DNA from: Merismopedia glauca CCAP 1448/3
GTDB taxonomy: Bacteria; Cyanobacteriota; Cyanobacteriia; Cyanobacteriales; CCAP-1448
Direction of reading: 5' to 3'
DNA: 36,939 nt
Assembly: GCF_003003775.1 (NCBI RefSeq)
Contig: NZ_PVWJ01000048.1
Coordinates: 1 to 36,939, forward strand
In this document: positions 23,769 through 31,757 of the stretch, piece after piece
Numbering within the stretch: position 1 is the stretch's first letter
Layout: every line of letters starts with the position of its first letter
Notes under the pieces: generated by a model
Seen by the model: only the letters and a program-made list of their open reading frames with translations
The model's database searches: none
Told to the model about the DNA's origin: nothing
Program-made: the position numbers and the translations under genes

Positions 23769-25467
23769 GGGCATAATTGATACTGAAAGAGGCGATCGCG
23801 CTTTATGGCAAGCTGCAAGTCCACAAAATCTTACCAAATTGGTAAAGCAACTGCCCGATAGTGAACTCCCAACTTGGCAATCTCAAGTAGAAGGGCTGTC
23901 AGATAGCTTCCATATGGGTATATTTCAAGATAGCAAGCCCTTGGAGCTAGCTCGAACCTTTATGCGAGAGGGTTTAAATACCAAAGATCGACGTTTTTTA
24001 GAAACAGCCGCCTATTATTACGATCGCGCTCAGCAATTTAATGAAGCCAAATACTGCCGCAGCTACTTGCTACGCCTTAATGGCAAATTGCGCGAAGCTG
24101 GCGAAGGATTTATGGAAATCGAGCATTTAGCAGATCGTTCCTTAAATCATCAACAGGATGCTTGGGAATGTTTTTTCTTAGGGCACCATTGGGAAAATAT
24201 GTGGCAATGGTGTGATCGCTATCCCGAAGCACCCGCAGCCAAATGGGAGCCAGTTGCAGCTTTTATGGCACAAATAAACCCCAAGCTTGATGCAAGTGAA
24301 ACTGTAGCTGTTCTGGCTGAATTCACGGTTTATTTACCCTCAATACTCCCCAGTAAATGCGATCACTCGATTTGGCAAGCGGTATTTGAATGCTATCTTC
24401 AGGGTATTGAAGAGGCGCTTTTAGCAGTTGCAAGTCTCTCGGCAAAACATCTTGACTCTTGGGAAAAAACCCTAATTAAGATTGCCGAAACAGGTTTCCA
24501 GGGCGATCGCACTTTGGCACTTGCGGCTAGTTGTGCTTATCGAGATTTTCGTTGCCAAGACGCAGTAACTTTATGGGACAAATGTGAAGATCGATCCTAT
24601 CAAGAACATAGATCCTATTTTTCTGCCAAAGGAATGTTCGCGTCCGTACCAGAAAATGTTCGCTGGTTCAATCGCGCTCAGCAGCCAGATCATATTGTAG
24701 CTATTTGGCAAAATGAAAAACATCAACACCAAATGGCTGTATGGCAACCCGTTTTAGCAGAGCTACGTCAGGCACTGGAAAAAACCGAAAATTACCGAGA
24801 TCTGGTCGCAATAGACATAAAACTAAATCAATGGGTGCGTGTCGTTCGCCTAGTTGCATCTCGCCTTCAAGTGCAAGATCCGGCTTTTGATGCCACTTTC
24901 CGTCTCCAGATCCTCAATCGCTTAACTAGCGATCCGCTATTTAACCCTCAATCGATTCAAAATGAAGCCAAACAACTCCAAATCTCAGTTCAGACAGCAC
25001 GAGAAGCTATATCTAATTTTGTAGTTGAAACTACCCAACTTAAAGCCTGGGAAGCCGATCTCAAGAATGTGGAATATATCGGTCAATTTCTAGCTTCGAT
25101 AGGCGAGTTGGTGCCTGCTTTAGGGTTCTATAAACGCTTTCGCGGTGCAGCAGATCTACAGCTATGTGGGTTAGCGCGATCGCGATGGAGCCAGATTAAG
25201 CACCAACAAGCAGAGCATTCTCAAAAAAGAGGAAAAATTGAACTTGCCAGCAGACAAAGACAAGATGCAGAGCGTACAATTGAATCTTGGTGGTGCAGTC
25301 CTAAATTATATGTTCTGCCAAAAACTACCTCAAAAGAAATTGATCGAGCATTATTTGCGGCTTTAAGTCAAAAAATTACTAATCGCTTGCAGAAATTGTC
25401 ACCCATCGAACTCAAACAGGTGTATGACTACATCAATTCGCTAGAGTCTCAGAGGGATCTTTTTTAG
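23769..25467 (+). pseudogene. C-terminal part of the split helicase gene, helical-repeat region
   Basis: About 565 native residues continuing the helicase frame after the MITE. They begin GIIDTERGDRALWQAASPQN, which in intact relatives directly follows helicase motif VI. The region is Trp-, Ala- and Leu-rich and looks like helical repeats of the TPR kind, for example FLETAAYYYDRAQQFNEAKY and LVPALGFYKRFRGAADLQLC. No catalytic motif is seen. An open frame starts at a TTG (23692) inside the MITE, but no ATG or good ribosome-binding site serves it, so separate translation is doubtful. The sequence itself has no stops or frameshifts after the insertion, so the damage is probably recent. It likely served protein-protein contacts. 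Confidence 0.8.
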
Positions 25468-25567
25468 AGCAAACTATAGGCAGGGCGAGCGATCGCCTTG
25501 CTCTATTAGTAGAGTAAAATTGGTAATTTGCGTAAGTCTTATAAATTTAAAATCGCCAACCCCATCT

Positions 25568-26338
25568 ATGTCTCAAAGATTACAGAAAATCTTATCTCAA
25601 TGGGGTGTAGCTTCTCGCCGTCACGCCGAACGGATGATTCTCGCTGGTAGAATTAAAGTTAACGGTCAAACGGCTCAACTCGGACAAAATGCAGATCCCC
25701 AAGTTGACCGCATCGAAGTAGATAACTGCATTATCCAACCTCAAGGGCGACCCCAGTTACTTTACATTCTACTGAATAAACCTTTAAGTACGGTTACTAC
25801 CTGTAACGACCAGCGAGGACGAACAACAGTATTAGATTTACTTCCGACTGAATTGACACATAGTCAAGGTTTGCACCCTGTAGGACGGTTAGATGCGGAA
25901 TCTACGGGTGCATTACTACTAACCAATGACGGAGAGTTAACCTTTGGTTTAACTCATCCTCGCCATTGTATCCCCAAAACCTATGAAGTTTGGGTTAAAG
26001 GTCATCCTCCTGAGTCAGTTTTGCAGCTTTGGCGGGAAGGAGTGATGCTATTAGGTCGAAAAACTCTACCTGCTAGCGTCAAGATTATTAAGGAAGAAGA
26101 TAGCCAAACCTTATTACAAGTTATTCTGAAAGAAGGTAGGAATCGGCAAATTAGGAGGATCGCTAAACAGTTAGGCTACCCTGTAATTGCTTTGCATCGA
26201 ACTGCGATTGGTTCGTTAAACTTAAAGAGTGATGAGCGATCGCTCGCCAGTGGAAAATATCGGTTTTTAGAACCCCAAGAAGTCCAGATTTTACAAGAAA
26301 ACATTCAACAAATATTTTTAGACGTAGAAAAAATTTGA
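25568..26338 (+). CDS. RsuA/RluB-family pseudouridine synthase
   Basis: A 256-residue rRNA-modifying enzyme. The N-terminal S4 RNA-binding domain is MSQRLQKILSQWGVASRRHA and ERMILAGRIKVNG. The catalytic domain has YILLNKPLSTVTTCNDQRGR and the active-site motif HPVGRLDAESTGALLLTNDG, in which the Asp of GRLD forms the nucleophile. HPRHCIPKTYEVWVKG and LKEGRNRQIRRIAKQLGYPV complete the family pattern. The start is put at ATG 25568, where the S4 domain begins; an open frame extends 16 codons further but looks like leader sequence. The target may be the large-subunit rRNA (RluB-like) or the small one (RsuA-like); sequence alone does not decide. It stands alone. Confidence 0.9.
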   Translation: MSQRLQKILSQWGVASRRHAERMILAGRIKVNGQTAQLGQNADPQVDRIEVDNCIIQPQGRPQLLYILLNKPLSTVTTCNDQRGRTTVLDLLPTELTHSQGLHPVGRLDAESTGALLLTNDGELTFGLTHPRHCIPKTYEVWVKGHPPESVLQLWREGVMLLGRKTLPASVKIIKEEDSQTLLQVILKEGRNRQIRRIAKQLGYPVIALHRTAIGSLNLKSDERSLASGKYRFLEPQEVQILQENIQQIFLDVEKI

Positions 26339-26440
26339 AGTCGCAGAAAATCTCTTAAAACTGTTATATTTTGAATTAATAGTTATATAACCTGCCTAAA
26401 TTTAATTACGGGTGCGAAGGGGATTCTAGGAGTGTTGGTA

Positions 26441-27223
26441 ATGCAAACAAGAGTGTCTGTAGATCGAGAAGAGCAAATCGAGAAACTGAAAGAGATAGGC
26501 GCTTTATTAAAGGAATCTCGGCGAGAAAAGTCAATTTCATTGGAAGAAGTAGCAGCCAAGACCCAAATCCGCGTGTCCTTGCTCAAAGCAATAGAATCAG
26601 GGCAAATAGATCCTCTACCAGAACCAGTTTATACCAGAGGTTTAATTAAGCAATTTGGTGATACTTTAGGATTAAATGGTAAAGAAATAGCTAACGATTT
26701 TCCTTTATCATATGCACCAAAATTAATGAAGTCTTATTGGATTAATTTACGCCCAACTCAAGTAAGACCATTACACCTTTATCTTTTATATATTCTATTA
26801 GTTATTGGCTCGGTAAATTATATTTCTTATTTACTCAATCAAGCCACCGTCAAAACTACTAGTAAAATTGCCGATCGACAGAGCGATCAAAGTATAGTAT
26901 CTAGTTCAGATCGTACTTCAATACGTGTTTCATCTGTCAACCAAAATTTAAATACCAACAATGGCTTACCAGACCAGTCTTTACGGGTTGGGATCGCTTT
27001 GAAGTCTTCATCATGGATTCGAGTTGTAGCTGATGGGAAAACCGAGTTTGAAGGGGTACTAGAATCAGGACAGCAGCGCACCTGGATCGCCAAGCAGCAA
27101 TTAACTGTAACCGCCCAAAATGCAGGGGGGGTGATGGTAGCTTTAAATGACCAAAAAGCGAAACAATTAGGTAAACCAGGTCAGCCGAAAGAGGTTACTT
27201 TTGGTAATAACCGTAAATCTTAA
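26441..27223 (+). CDS. RodZ-like protein (HTH, one membrane helix, DUF4115)
   Basis: A 260-residue protein with the RodZ layout. The N-terminal helix-turn-helix (IGALLKESRREKSISLEEVA, then KTQIRVSLLKAIESGQ) is cytoplasmic. A single membrane helix (LHLYLLYILLVIGSVNYISYL, about residues 107-127) follows a basic segment. A polar Ser/Thr-rich spacer leads to the C-terminal DUF4115 beta domain (SSWIRVVADGKTEFEGVLES and following). RodZ links the MreB cytoskeleton to cell-wall synthesis in rods; here a similar morphology role is inferred. ATG 26441 is chosen because TAGGAG lies 8 bases upstream; a GTG three codons earlier overlaps that site. Convergent with the glutaredoxin gene. Confidence 0.82.
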   Translation: MQTRVSVDREEQIEKLKEIGALLKESRREKSISLEEVAAKTQIRVSLLKAIESGQIDPLPEPVYTRGLIKQFGDTLGLNGKEIANDFPLSYAPKLMKSYWINLRPTQVRPLHLYLLYILLVIGSVNYISYLLNQATVKTTSKIADRQSDQSIVSSSDRTSIRVSSVNQNLNTNNGLPDQSLRVGIALKSSSWIRVVADGKTEFEGVLESGQQRTWIAKQQLTVTAQNAGGVMVALNDQKAKQLGKPGQPKEVTFGNNRKS

Positions 27224-27357
27224 TCGAGTAATCGGAGATCGATAGATACTAGATAGAGAAAGCTAATCCGTGAAATTACTGAAAGCAGTTTTCGTGAAGT
27301 AATAAAAAAGCGATCGCTGAAGTTACACAAATTGCAAAATTTTACACTATACGCAGA

Positions 27358-27382
27358 GTAAGGTGGGCATTGCCCACCTTAC
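27358..27382. repeat. 25-bp palindrome (family GTAAGGTGGGCA)
   Basis: Arm GTAAGGTGGGCA (12 bp), one central base, then the exact complement. It lies between convergent rodZ-like and grx genes. There is no T-run, so I treat it as a dispersed palindrome that may also slow transcription. The sequence differs from the putA/pnt palindrome but has a similar design (GTA...TAC ends). Confidence 0.75.
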
Positions 27383-27513
27383 AAATGGTATCTATGGGTA
27401 AGTCCTGCACCAAATAGGCGATCGCCATCCAGTTTTTTAGCTTAAAGTGGCAACCAAAGCCCCAAAATGACACTATGGCAAGAAAACAATCCTCCTCGTC
27501 TTGATTGAGAACA

Positions 27514-27837
27514 TCAAGAAGCTAAAGCCACCTCAACCATTTGCTGTAATTCTCCATTTTGGTACAATTCAATGGCTACATCCGAACCACCAACGAATTC
27601 CCCATTAATATAAATTTGAGGGATAGTTGGCCAGTTAGAATATTCTTTGATACCTTGACGTATTTCCGGATCTGCCAAAATATCGATTGTATGGTAAGAC
27701 ACCCCTAAAGAATTGAGAATTTGCACGACATTGTTGGAAAATCCACATTGGGGCATTAGTTTATTACCCTTCATGAATACCAGGATTTTATGCTGTTTAA
27801 CTAAATCATCAATCCGTTGTTGTACTTCTGGAGTCAT
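27514..27837 (-). CDS. Monothiol CGFS glutaredoxin (Grx4/Grx5 type)
   Basis: A 107-residue monothiol glutaredoxin. The active site CGFS is in [14 protein letters not shown] (cysteine near residue 32), preceded by the conserved [27 protein letters not shown] carries the cis-proline and glutathione-binding GG-S-D. CGFS glutaredoxins bind a labile [2Fe-2S] cluster with glutathione and pass it on, and they pair with BolA. The bolA gene lies about 240 bp upstream on the same strand. The start is at 27837; the longer open frame upstream runs through a repeat and is rejected. It is expected to act in cytosolic iron-sulfur trafficking. Confidence 0.93.
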   Translation of the reverse strand: MTPEVQQRIDDLVKQHKILVFMKGNKLMPQCGFSNNVVQILNSLGVSYHTIDILADPEIRQGIKEYSNWPTIPQIYINGEFVGGSDVAIELYQNGELQQMVEVALAS

Positions 27838-27853
27838 AGTTTTATTACCAATT

Positions 27854-27884
27854 AAGGAAGAAGGAAGAAGGAAAAAGGAAGAGG
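27854..27884. repeat. Short tandem repeat, GGAAGAA type
   Basis: About four imperfect GGAAGAA heptamers lie just upstream (on the minus strand) of the glutaredoxin start. The same unit recurs at 33317-33345. Confidence 0.7.
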
Positions 27885-28075
27885 ATTGGCGTAGTAGCAC
27901 GTCCAGTCTTAAAATGTCAGTAAAGCGATCGCTCAACATATTTTAATTCAGTTGGCTTCGCATTTTCACCGCCCACAATTTTAGTCTGGACGAGTTAGTA
28001 GTCTGCGGGGAGCGCATAGAGAGATAAAACTATAGATTGCCAAAATAGTCGGACAGAGAGTCCAATTTAACAGCT

Positions 28076-28333
28076 TTAAGCTGTCTTTGCAGATAACCAG
28101 GCTTCAGGAGTATAAGTTTTCAAAGCCAAGGCATGAATCGCTTCTGTCGCCATTGCCGATTTTAGCGCACCATATACCAACTGGTGCTGTTGTACCAAGG
28201 TTTTACCTGCAAAAGCGGCAGAAACCACAACCGCTTGATAATGATCGCCACCACCAGTTAAATCTTGTACCTGGACTTCAGCATCTGGGAGGCTTTGTTT
28301 AATCATCGCCTCAACCTGTTGGGAATTAATCAT
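28076..28333 (-). CDS. bolA: BolA family protein
   Basis: An 85-residue BolA-type protein. It begins [20 protein letters not shown], with [20 protein letters not shown] as the characteristic loop, in which a His or Cys can ligate an iron-sulfur cluster with a glutaredoxin. The C-terminal helix [20 protein letters not shown] contains the RNA-binding-like helix. The ATG at 28333 has GGAGAG 7 bases upstream; the earlier in-frame ATG at 28417 does not fit the family start. The CGFS glutaredoxin gene is next on the same strand. BolA-Grx complexes act in iron sensing and cluster delivery, which is the likely role here. Confidence 0.9.
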   Translation of the reverse strand: MINSQQVEAMIKQSLPDAEVQVQDLTGGGDHYQAVVVSAAFAGKTLVQQHQLVYGALKSAMATEAIHALALKTYTPEAWLSAKTA

Positions 28334-28454
28334 GAAAAATCTCTCCGACAAACCAGCACCTTCCAGTTTACGCAACCCATAGCGCGTTTCGTGCATATTT
28401 TCCAATAGAGATGGCAAGCTGGATGCTTACTTTACAGATTGAAAATGTCATGGA

Positions 28455-29072
28455 TTAACGAGGTTGAGGGCTAGGAGAAGGGGTAGAGGAAGCAGCATTT
28501 CCACCGTAAGGAGTATCCACAAATCCGAGTTCGTAAAGTTGTTGATAAGATTTTTTGCCTAAGTCTCTAGTGGGGTTTTGACTGCGAATTACCTGAATTA
28601 ATAAGGGAACTGCTAATTCAGGTTGATTTTGCGCTCTATGGACTAATGCTAACTGATAAGTAGCTTCATCTCTTAAATTAGCTGTCTCTATCACTTTCCG
28701 ACGATGACCATCGACGAGGCGATTATCAATTCCGGCAAAACTACCAGCTAATTGTTGATAGAAATTAGATAGCTGATTAAAAACAACCCTAGCATCTTGC
28801 AGCTTTTTCACCGCCACAGGATAGTTTTGTGAGTCTATCGCTTTTTTAGCATCTTTCATCAAATCTTGTCCCGCTTTGATGCTTAATAAGCTGCTATTGC
28901 GGGGGATTGGATTGACATTATTAGGATCGGTAATATCGACCTGAGCGTATAGTGGTAGTTCAGGTCTTGATGTCTGTGCATGAAGGGCTGGCATTTGGGC
29001 TATTGCCATCATACAAGGCAAAAACATCAAACACTTCAAACCCAGACGACTTACAGTTTCAGAAGCTACCAT
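28455..29072 (-). CDS. Exported cyanobacterial protein with helical (TPR-like) repeats
   Basis: A 205-residue protein that I do not know by function. A signal peptide occupies residues 1 to about 33 (LGLKCLMFLPCMMAIAQMPA, then LHAQT). The mature part has helices such as LMKDAKKAIDSQNYPVAVKK and RDEATYQLALVHRAQNQPEL with the spacing of TPR repeats, then a Ser/Pro tail (ASSTPSPSPQP). ATG 29072 has GAGAG upstream; a TTG four codons earlier is possible but less suitable. It lies between bolA and plsC on the same strand. A periplasmic or lumenal assembly role is plausible from the architecture. Confidence 0.7.
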   Translation of the reverse strand: MVASETVSRLGLKCLMFLPCMMAIAQMPALHAQTSRPELPLYAQVDITDPNNVNPIPRNSSLLSIKAGQDLMKDAKKAIDSQNYPVAVKKLQDARVVFNQLSNFYQQLAGSFAGIDNRLVDGHRRKVIETANLRDEATYQLALVHRAQNQPELAVPLLIQVIRSQNPTRDLGKKSYQQLYELGFVDTPYGGNAASSTPSPSPQPR

Positions 29073-29190
29073 TGGCTCTCTCAAGTTATTGCAAAAAGTT
29101 TTGGCTGGCGCACAACTCTGCTGATTCTAGCATTGAGATGTTGCGCTTTCTCAGATTCAATTGATAGTGCCAAGACGGCGATCGCTCTGT

Positions 29191-29952
29191 TTATGTTCCT
29201 ACAAACAAAGGTGGATTAGCCAGATCTAAATCCATCAGAGAGGTTTCTAAAGCAGTAGTCAAGCGTTGAGTCGCTACCTTCATCGATTTTTTGACATCAA
29301 ACTCGTTCACTTCTAGAGGCGCACCAATGTGAATTTTGACCTGACATCCAAATTTAGGTGCTGCTTGGCTGTAACGGATGCTCATCGGTACTATTTTGAC
29401 TCCTTCTTGAGCTTTGGAATCTATTTTGGCTTGAGCATGACACGCCATCCTGACTAAACCTGGCTTCAGAGAACTCAATTGATTATCGCGAAAAATATTA
29501 CCTTCAGGGAAAATAACTAACATTTCTCCTGCTAAAAGTAATTCAACAGTATGGCGAAAACTGCCAATTCCTGGTTGTTCGGTATCTACTGGAAATCCTC
29601 CTAAGCGCCTGATGAACCAGCCTTGAATCCCCTTCATTTCATTAGCCGAAACCATGAATCGCAAGTGACGCTTGATGACGTGGTGTCCGACTGCATAGGG
29701 TACGATTAACGAATCCCAACGAGAACGATGGGTAGGAGCAATAATGACTGGACCAGTTCTAGGTAGGTGTTCTTGACCTATAATTTCGATTTTTGAGAAG
29801 TAACTTGGCAAAACCAGATATTTCCCCAGAGGATAGGCAATGGCAGTTAACCAGGGGGAAATATGGGAAGTAATTCGCTCTGTTTCCGGTGTTTGCGTTG
29901 GATTGATGGCTGCTGGAGAAACGTTAAGCTGCACGGGAGATGATTTATCCAT
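29191..29952 (-). CDS. plsC: 1-acyl-sn-glycerol-3-phosphate acyltransferase, PlsC family
   Basis: A 253-residue acyltransferase that adds the second fatty acid to lysophosphatidic acid, an early step of membrane lipid synthesis. Block I is THRSRWDSL (HX4D, with the catalytic His). Block II is around RHLRFMVSANEMKGIQGWFI and GGFPVDT. Block III is IFPEGNIFRDN, the substrate-binding motif. Block IV, VKIVPMSIRYSQ, is present. No strong transmembrane segment is seen, so the enzyme is probably peripheral. Cyanobacteria carry more than one paralogue, so chain specificity cannot be given. A 38-bp gap separates it from a tiny open frame and then the double phosphatase upstream. Confidence 0.88.
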   Translation of the reverse strand: MDKSSPVQLNVSPAAINPTQTPETERITSHISPWLTAIAYPLGKYLVLPSYFSKIEIIGQEHLPRTGPVIIAPTHRSRWDSLIVPYAVGHHVIKRHLRFMVSANEMKGIQGWFIRRLGGFPVDTEQPGIGSFRHTVELLLAGEMLVIFPEGNIFRDNQLSSLKPGLVRMACHAQAKIDSKAQEGVKIVPMSIRYSQAAPKFGCQVKIHIGAPLEVNEFDVKKSMKVATQRLTTALETSLMDLDLANPPLFVGT

Positions 29953-29990
29953 AACTAAGGTTAGTTAATTTCCACCATAGATGGATTCTC

Positions 29991-30125
29991 TCAAGGTTTT
30001 GTAGGGTTGTGGGACACTTTTTCATCTGCCATGCGATCGCGCTCTAAGTTATCCATTGCACGATACAAATCCTTACTAGGCATAGGAAAGCAGCAATTGT
30101 TATTTGTGTTGACGATCGCTTTCAT
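29991..30125 (-). CDS. Possible 44-residue protein between the phosphatase and plsC genes
   Basis: An open frame from ATG 30125 reading MKAIVNTNNNCCFPMPSKDL and YRAMDNLERDRMADEKVSHN. It lies in the same direction as both neighbours, 33 bp after one and 38 bp before the other. The C-terminal half looks like an amphipathic helix. No ribosome-binding site is evident; a HIP1-centred palindrome (GGGGCGATCGCCCC) lies just before it. No family recognised; it may be chance. Confidence 0.3.
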   Translation of the reverse strand: MKAIVNTNNNCCFPMPSKDLYRAMDNLERDRMADEKVSHNPTKP

Positions 30126-30158
30126 GAGAGCAGGGGCGATCGCCCCCACATTACCATT

Positions 30159-31505
30159 TTACAAAGCTCCCGCAGCAGTGTGATCGATCGCACCACCTCC
30201 CAAATGAGTCGTGATATTGAGAGATTGTAACACTGGCATCCCTTGAGCGCCTTCAGGATAATCAATTACGGTGACCGCACAGTTACCTTGCTTTATTTTC
30301 CAGAAATCTGCGGTTTTCAAACCCAAAATGTGACACAAAATTACTTTGTTCGTGGCATCGTGAGCTACAACTAGAGCAGTTCTAGATATTTCTGAGGCTC
30401 CTACTTCCTCTACAATAGCTTGCCAAGTGGGTATCGCCCGATCCCAAACTTGCTGTAAATTCTCTCCTTCTGGCATTTGTACCTGTTCGGGAATTGTTCG
30501 CCAACGCTGTAACTCTCCAGGGTAACTTGCGTCGATTTCGGCTTCTAATTTTCCTTCCCACAATCCGTGAGCGATTTCACTCAATCCAGAGCGAGTATCT
30601 AAATTAACTTGGGTATGAGCTTCTAAAATTATCTCAGCAGTCTCTTTAGGGCGCAGCATCGGGCTAGTAAAGGCTAAATCGAGGGGGACATCATGCAAGA
30701 AGGTTTTAGCTTTCTGTGACTGTTCTCGACCGTTTTCGTTGAGTGGTACGTCTATTTGTCCTTGAAATCTACCAGCGCGATTCCACTCGGTTTCTCCATG
30801 TCTAACTAGGAGCAATCTTGGCCCTTGATGACCGGGACGGACTTTTGGTAATGTTTCTCCCACATGAGAAGTTAAATTGAGGGATTCTAGTTGTACTGCT
30901 TCTCCCCAATCGCCAGCAAAGTTTAAAACCGTAATGCCACAATTAGATTGCTGGATAGCGTGATAGCGATCTGGAGACATACCTATCGCCGTGGCAATTA
31001 ATCCCCGATTAATCCCATTATGAGCCACAATTAAAACTGTTTCGCCTTGGTGTTTGCTAAGCAGTTTTTGCCAAAATTCCCTAGCTTGCTTGTATAGAGC
31101 TAAAACTGGATAATGCTCTTTAAAACCATCATCGGTGGGAATTTGCATCCGCAGTTCGTGGGGTTTCTCTTTCCAAGCGCGGTATTCTTGGGGAAAATTA
31201 GCTTTTACATCCTCTTTAAACAAGTTTTCCCATAGTGGCAAATCAATTTCCATTAACTGCTCATCTGGTTGCAACTTTAAGGCTGAATCTAACCCAGATA
31301 TAATTATCTCGGCGGTACTTTTTGCTCTTTGCAAGGGACTGCAATAGGCAGCATCAATCTGTATACTTTTGAGAGTATTGGCAACTTGAGCAGCATCGGC
31401 TTTGCCTTTTTCTGTCAAAATCGAATCATCGCTGCGACCTTGAATGCGACCTTGACTGTTATAGCTGCTTTGTCCGTGGCGTACAATAATGACTCGCGTA
31501 CTCAA
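30159..31505 (-). CDS. Tandem histidine phosphatase (phosphoglycerate mutase-like)
   Basis: A 448-residue protein with two histidine-phosphatase domains in tandem. Domain 1: VIIVRHGQSSYNSQGRIQGR (catalytic His near residue 10) and VLIVAHNGINRGLI. Domain 2: LLLVRHGETEWNRAGRFQGQ (around residue 233), SEIAHGLWEGKLEAEI and ALVVAHDATNKVIL. Both domains keep the RHG and the second His, so both may be active. In cyanobacteria some proteins of this family act as phosphoserine phosphatases in serine synthesis, others as cofactor-dependent mutases or unknown sugar-phosphate phosphatases; the substrate cannot be read here. Soluble, no signal peptide. Duplication and fusion of an ancestral single domain is evident. 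Confidence 0.85.
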   Translation of the reverse strand: MSTRVIIVRHGQSSYNSQGRIQGRSDDSILTEKGKADAAQVANTLKSIQIDAAYCSPLQRAKSTAEIIISGLDSALKLQPDEQLMEIDLPLWENLFKEDVKANFPQEYRAWKEKPHELRMQIPTDDGFKEHYPVLALYKQAREFWQKLLSKHQGETVLIVAHNGINRGLIATAIGMSPDRYHAIQQSNCGITVLNFAGDWGEAVQLESLNLTSHVGETLPKVRPGHQGPRLLLVRHGETEWNRAGRFQGQIDVPLNENGREQSQKAKTFLHDVPLDLAFTSPMLRPKETAEIILEAHTQVNLDTRSGLSEIAHGLWEGKLEAEIDASYPGELQRWRTIPEQVQMPEGENLQQVWDRAIPTWQAIVEEVGASEISRTALVVAHDATNKVILCHILGLKTADFWKIKQGNCAVTVIDYPEGAQGMPVLQSLNITTHLGGGAIDHTAAGAL

Positions 31506-31566
31506 TCTTCTCTCCAGGAAAATTTAGGGAGTTGTGTGGTTAACTTAAAAAGGGTTATAGCAGAAG

Positions 31567-31583
31567 ACGTAGCACTGCTACGT
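31567..31583. repeat. 17-bp palindrome ACGTAGCA-C-TGCTACGT
   Basis: A perfect 8-bp inverted repeat around one base, between the divergent phosphatase and CPBP protease genes. It is similar to short dispersed palindromes of cyanobacteria and different from those at 5552 and 27358. Confidence 0.6.
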
Positions 31584-31757
31584 ACAGAAGTCAGAAGATT
31601 TATTAGGATTCAGATGCTTACATTGTCCTAATTTTGATGTCCTTTGCTAGATTTTCTATATTTTTACGCAAATATATATAATAAGCAATTTTAGAAAGGC
31701 TATATTTAATTAATTTCAATCCTCATATTTAAGTTTTCGCGATCTCAGGTAATTTTG

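Noticed and set aside
27358-27382. Intrinsic terminator between rodZ-like and grx genes
   Set aside because: The palindrome lacks a T-run on either strand; it is listed as a repeat instead.
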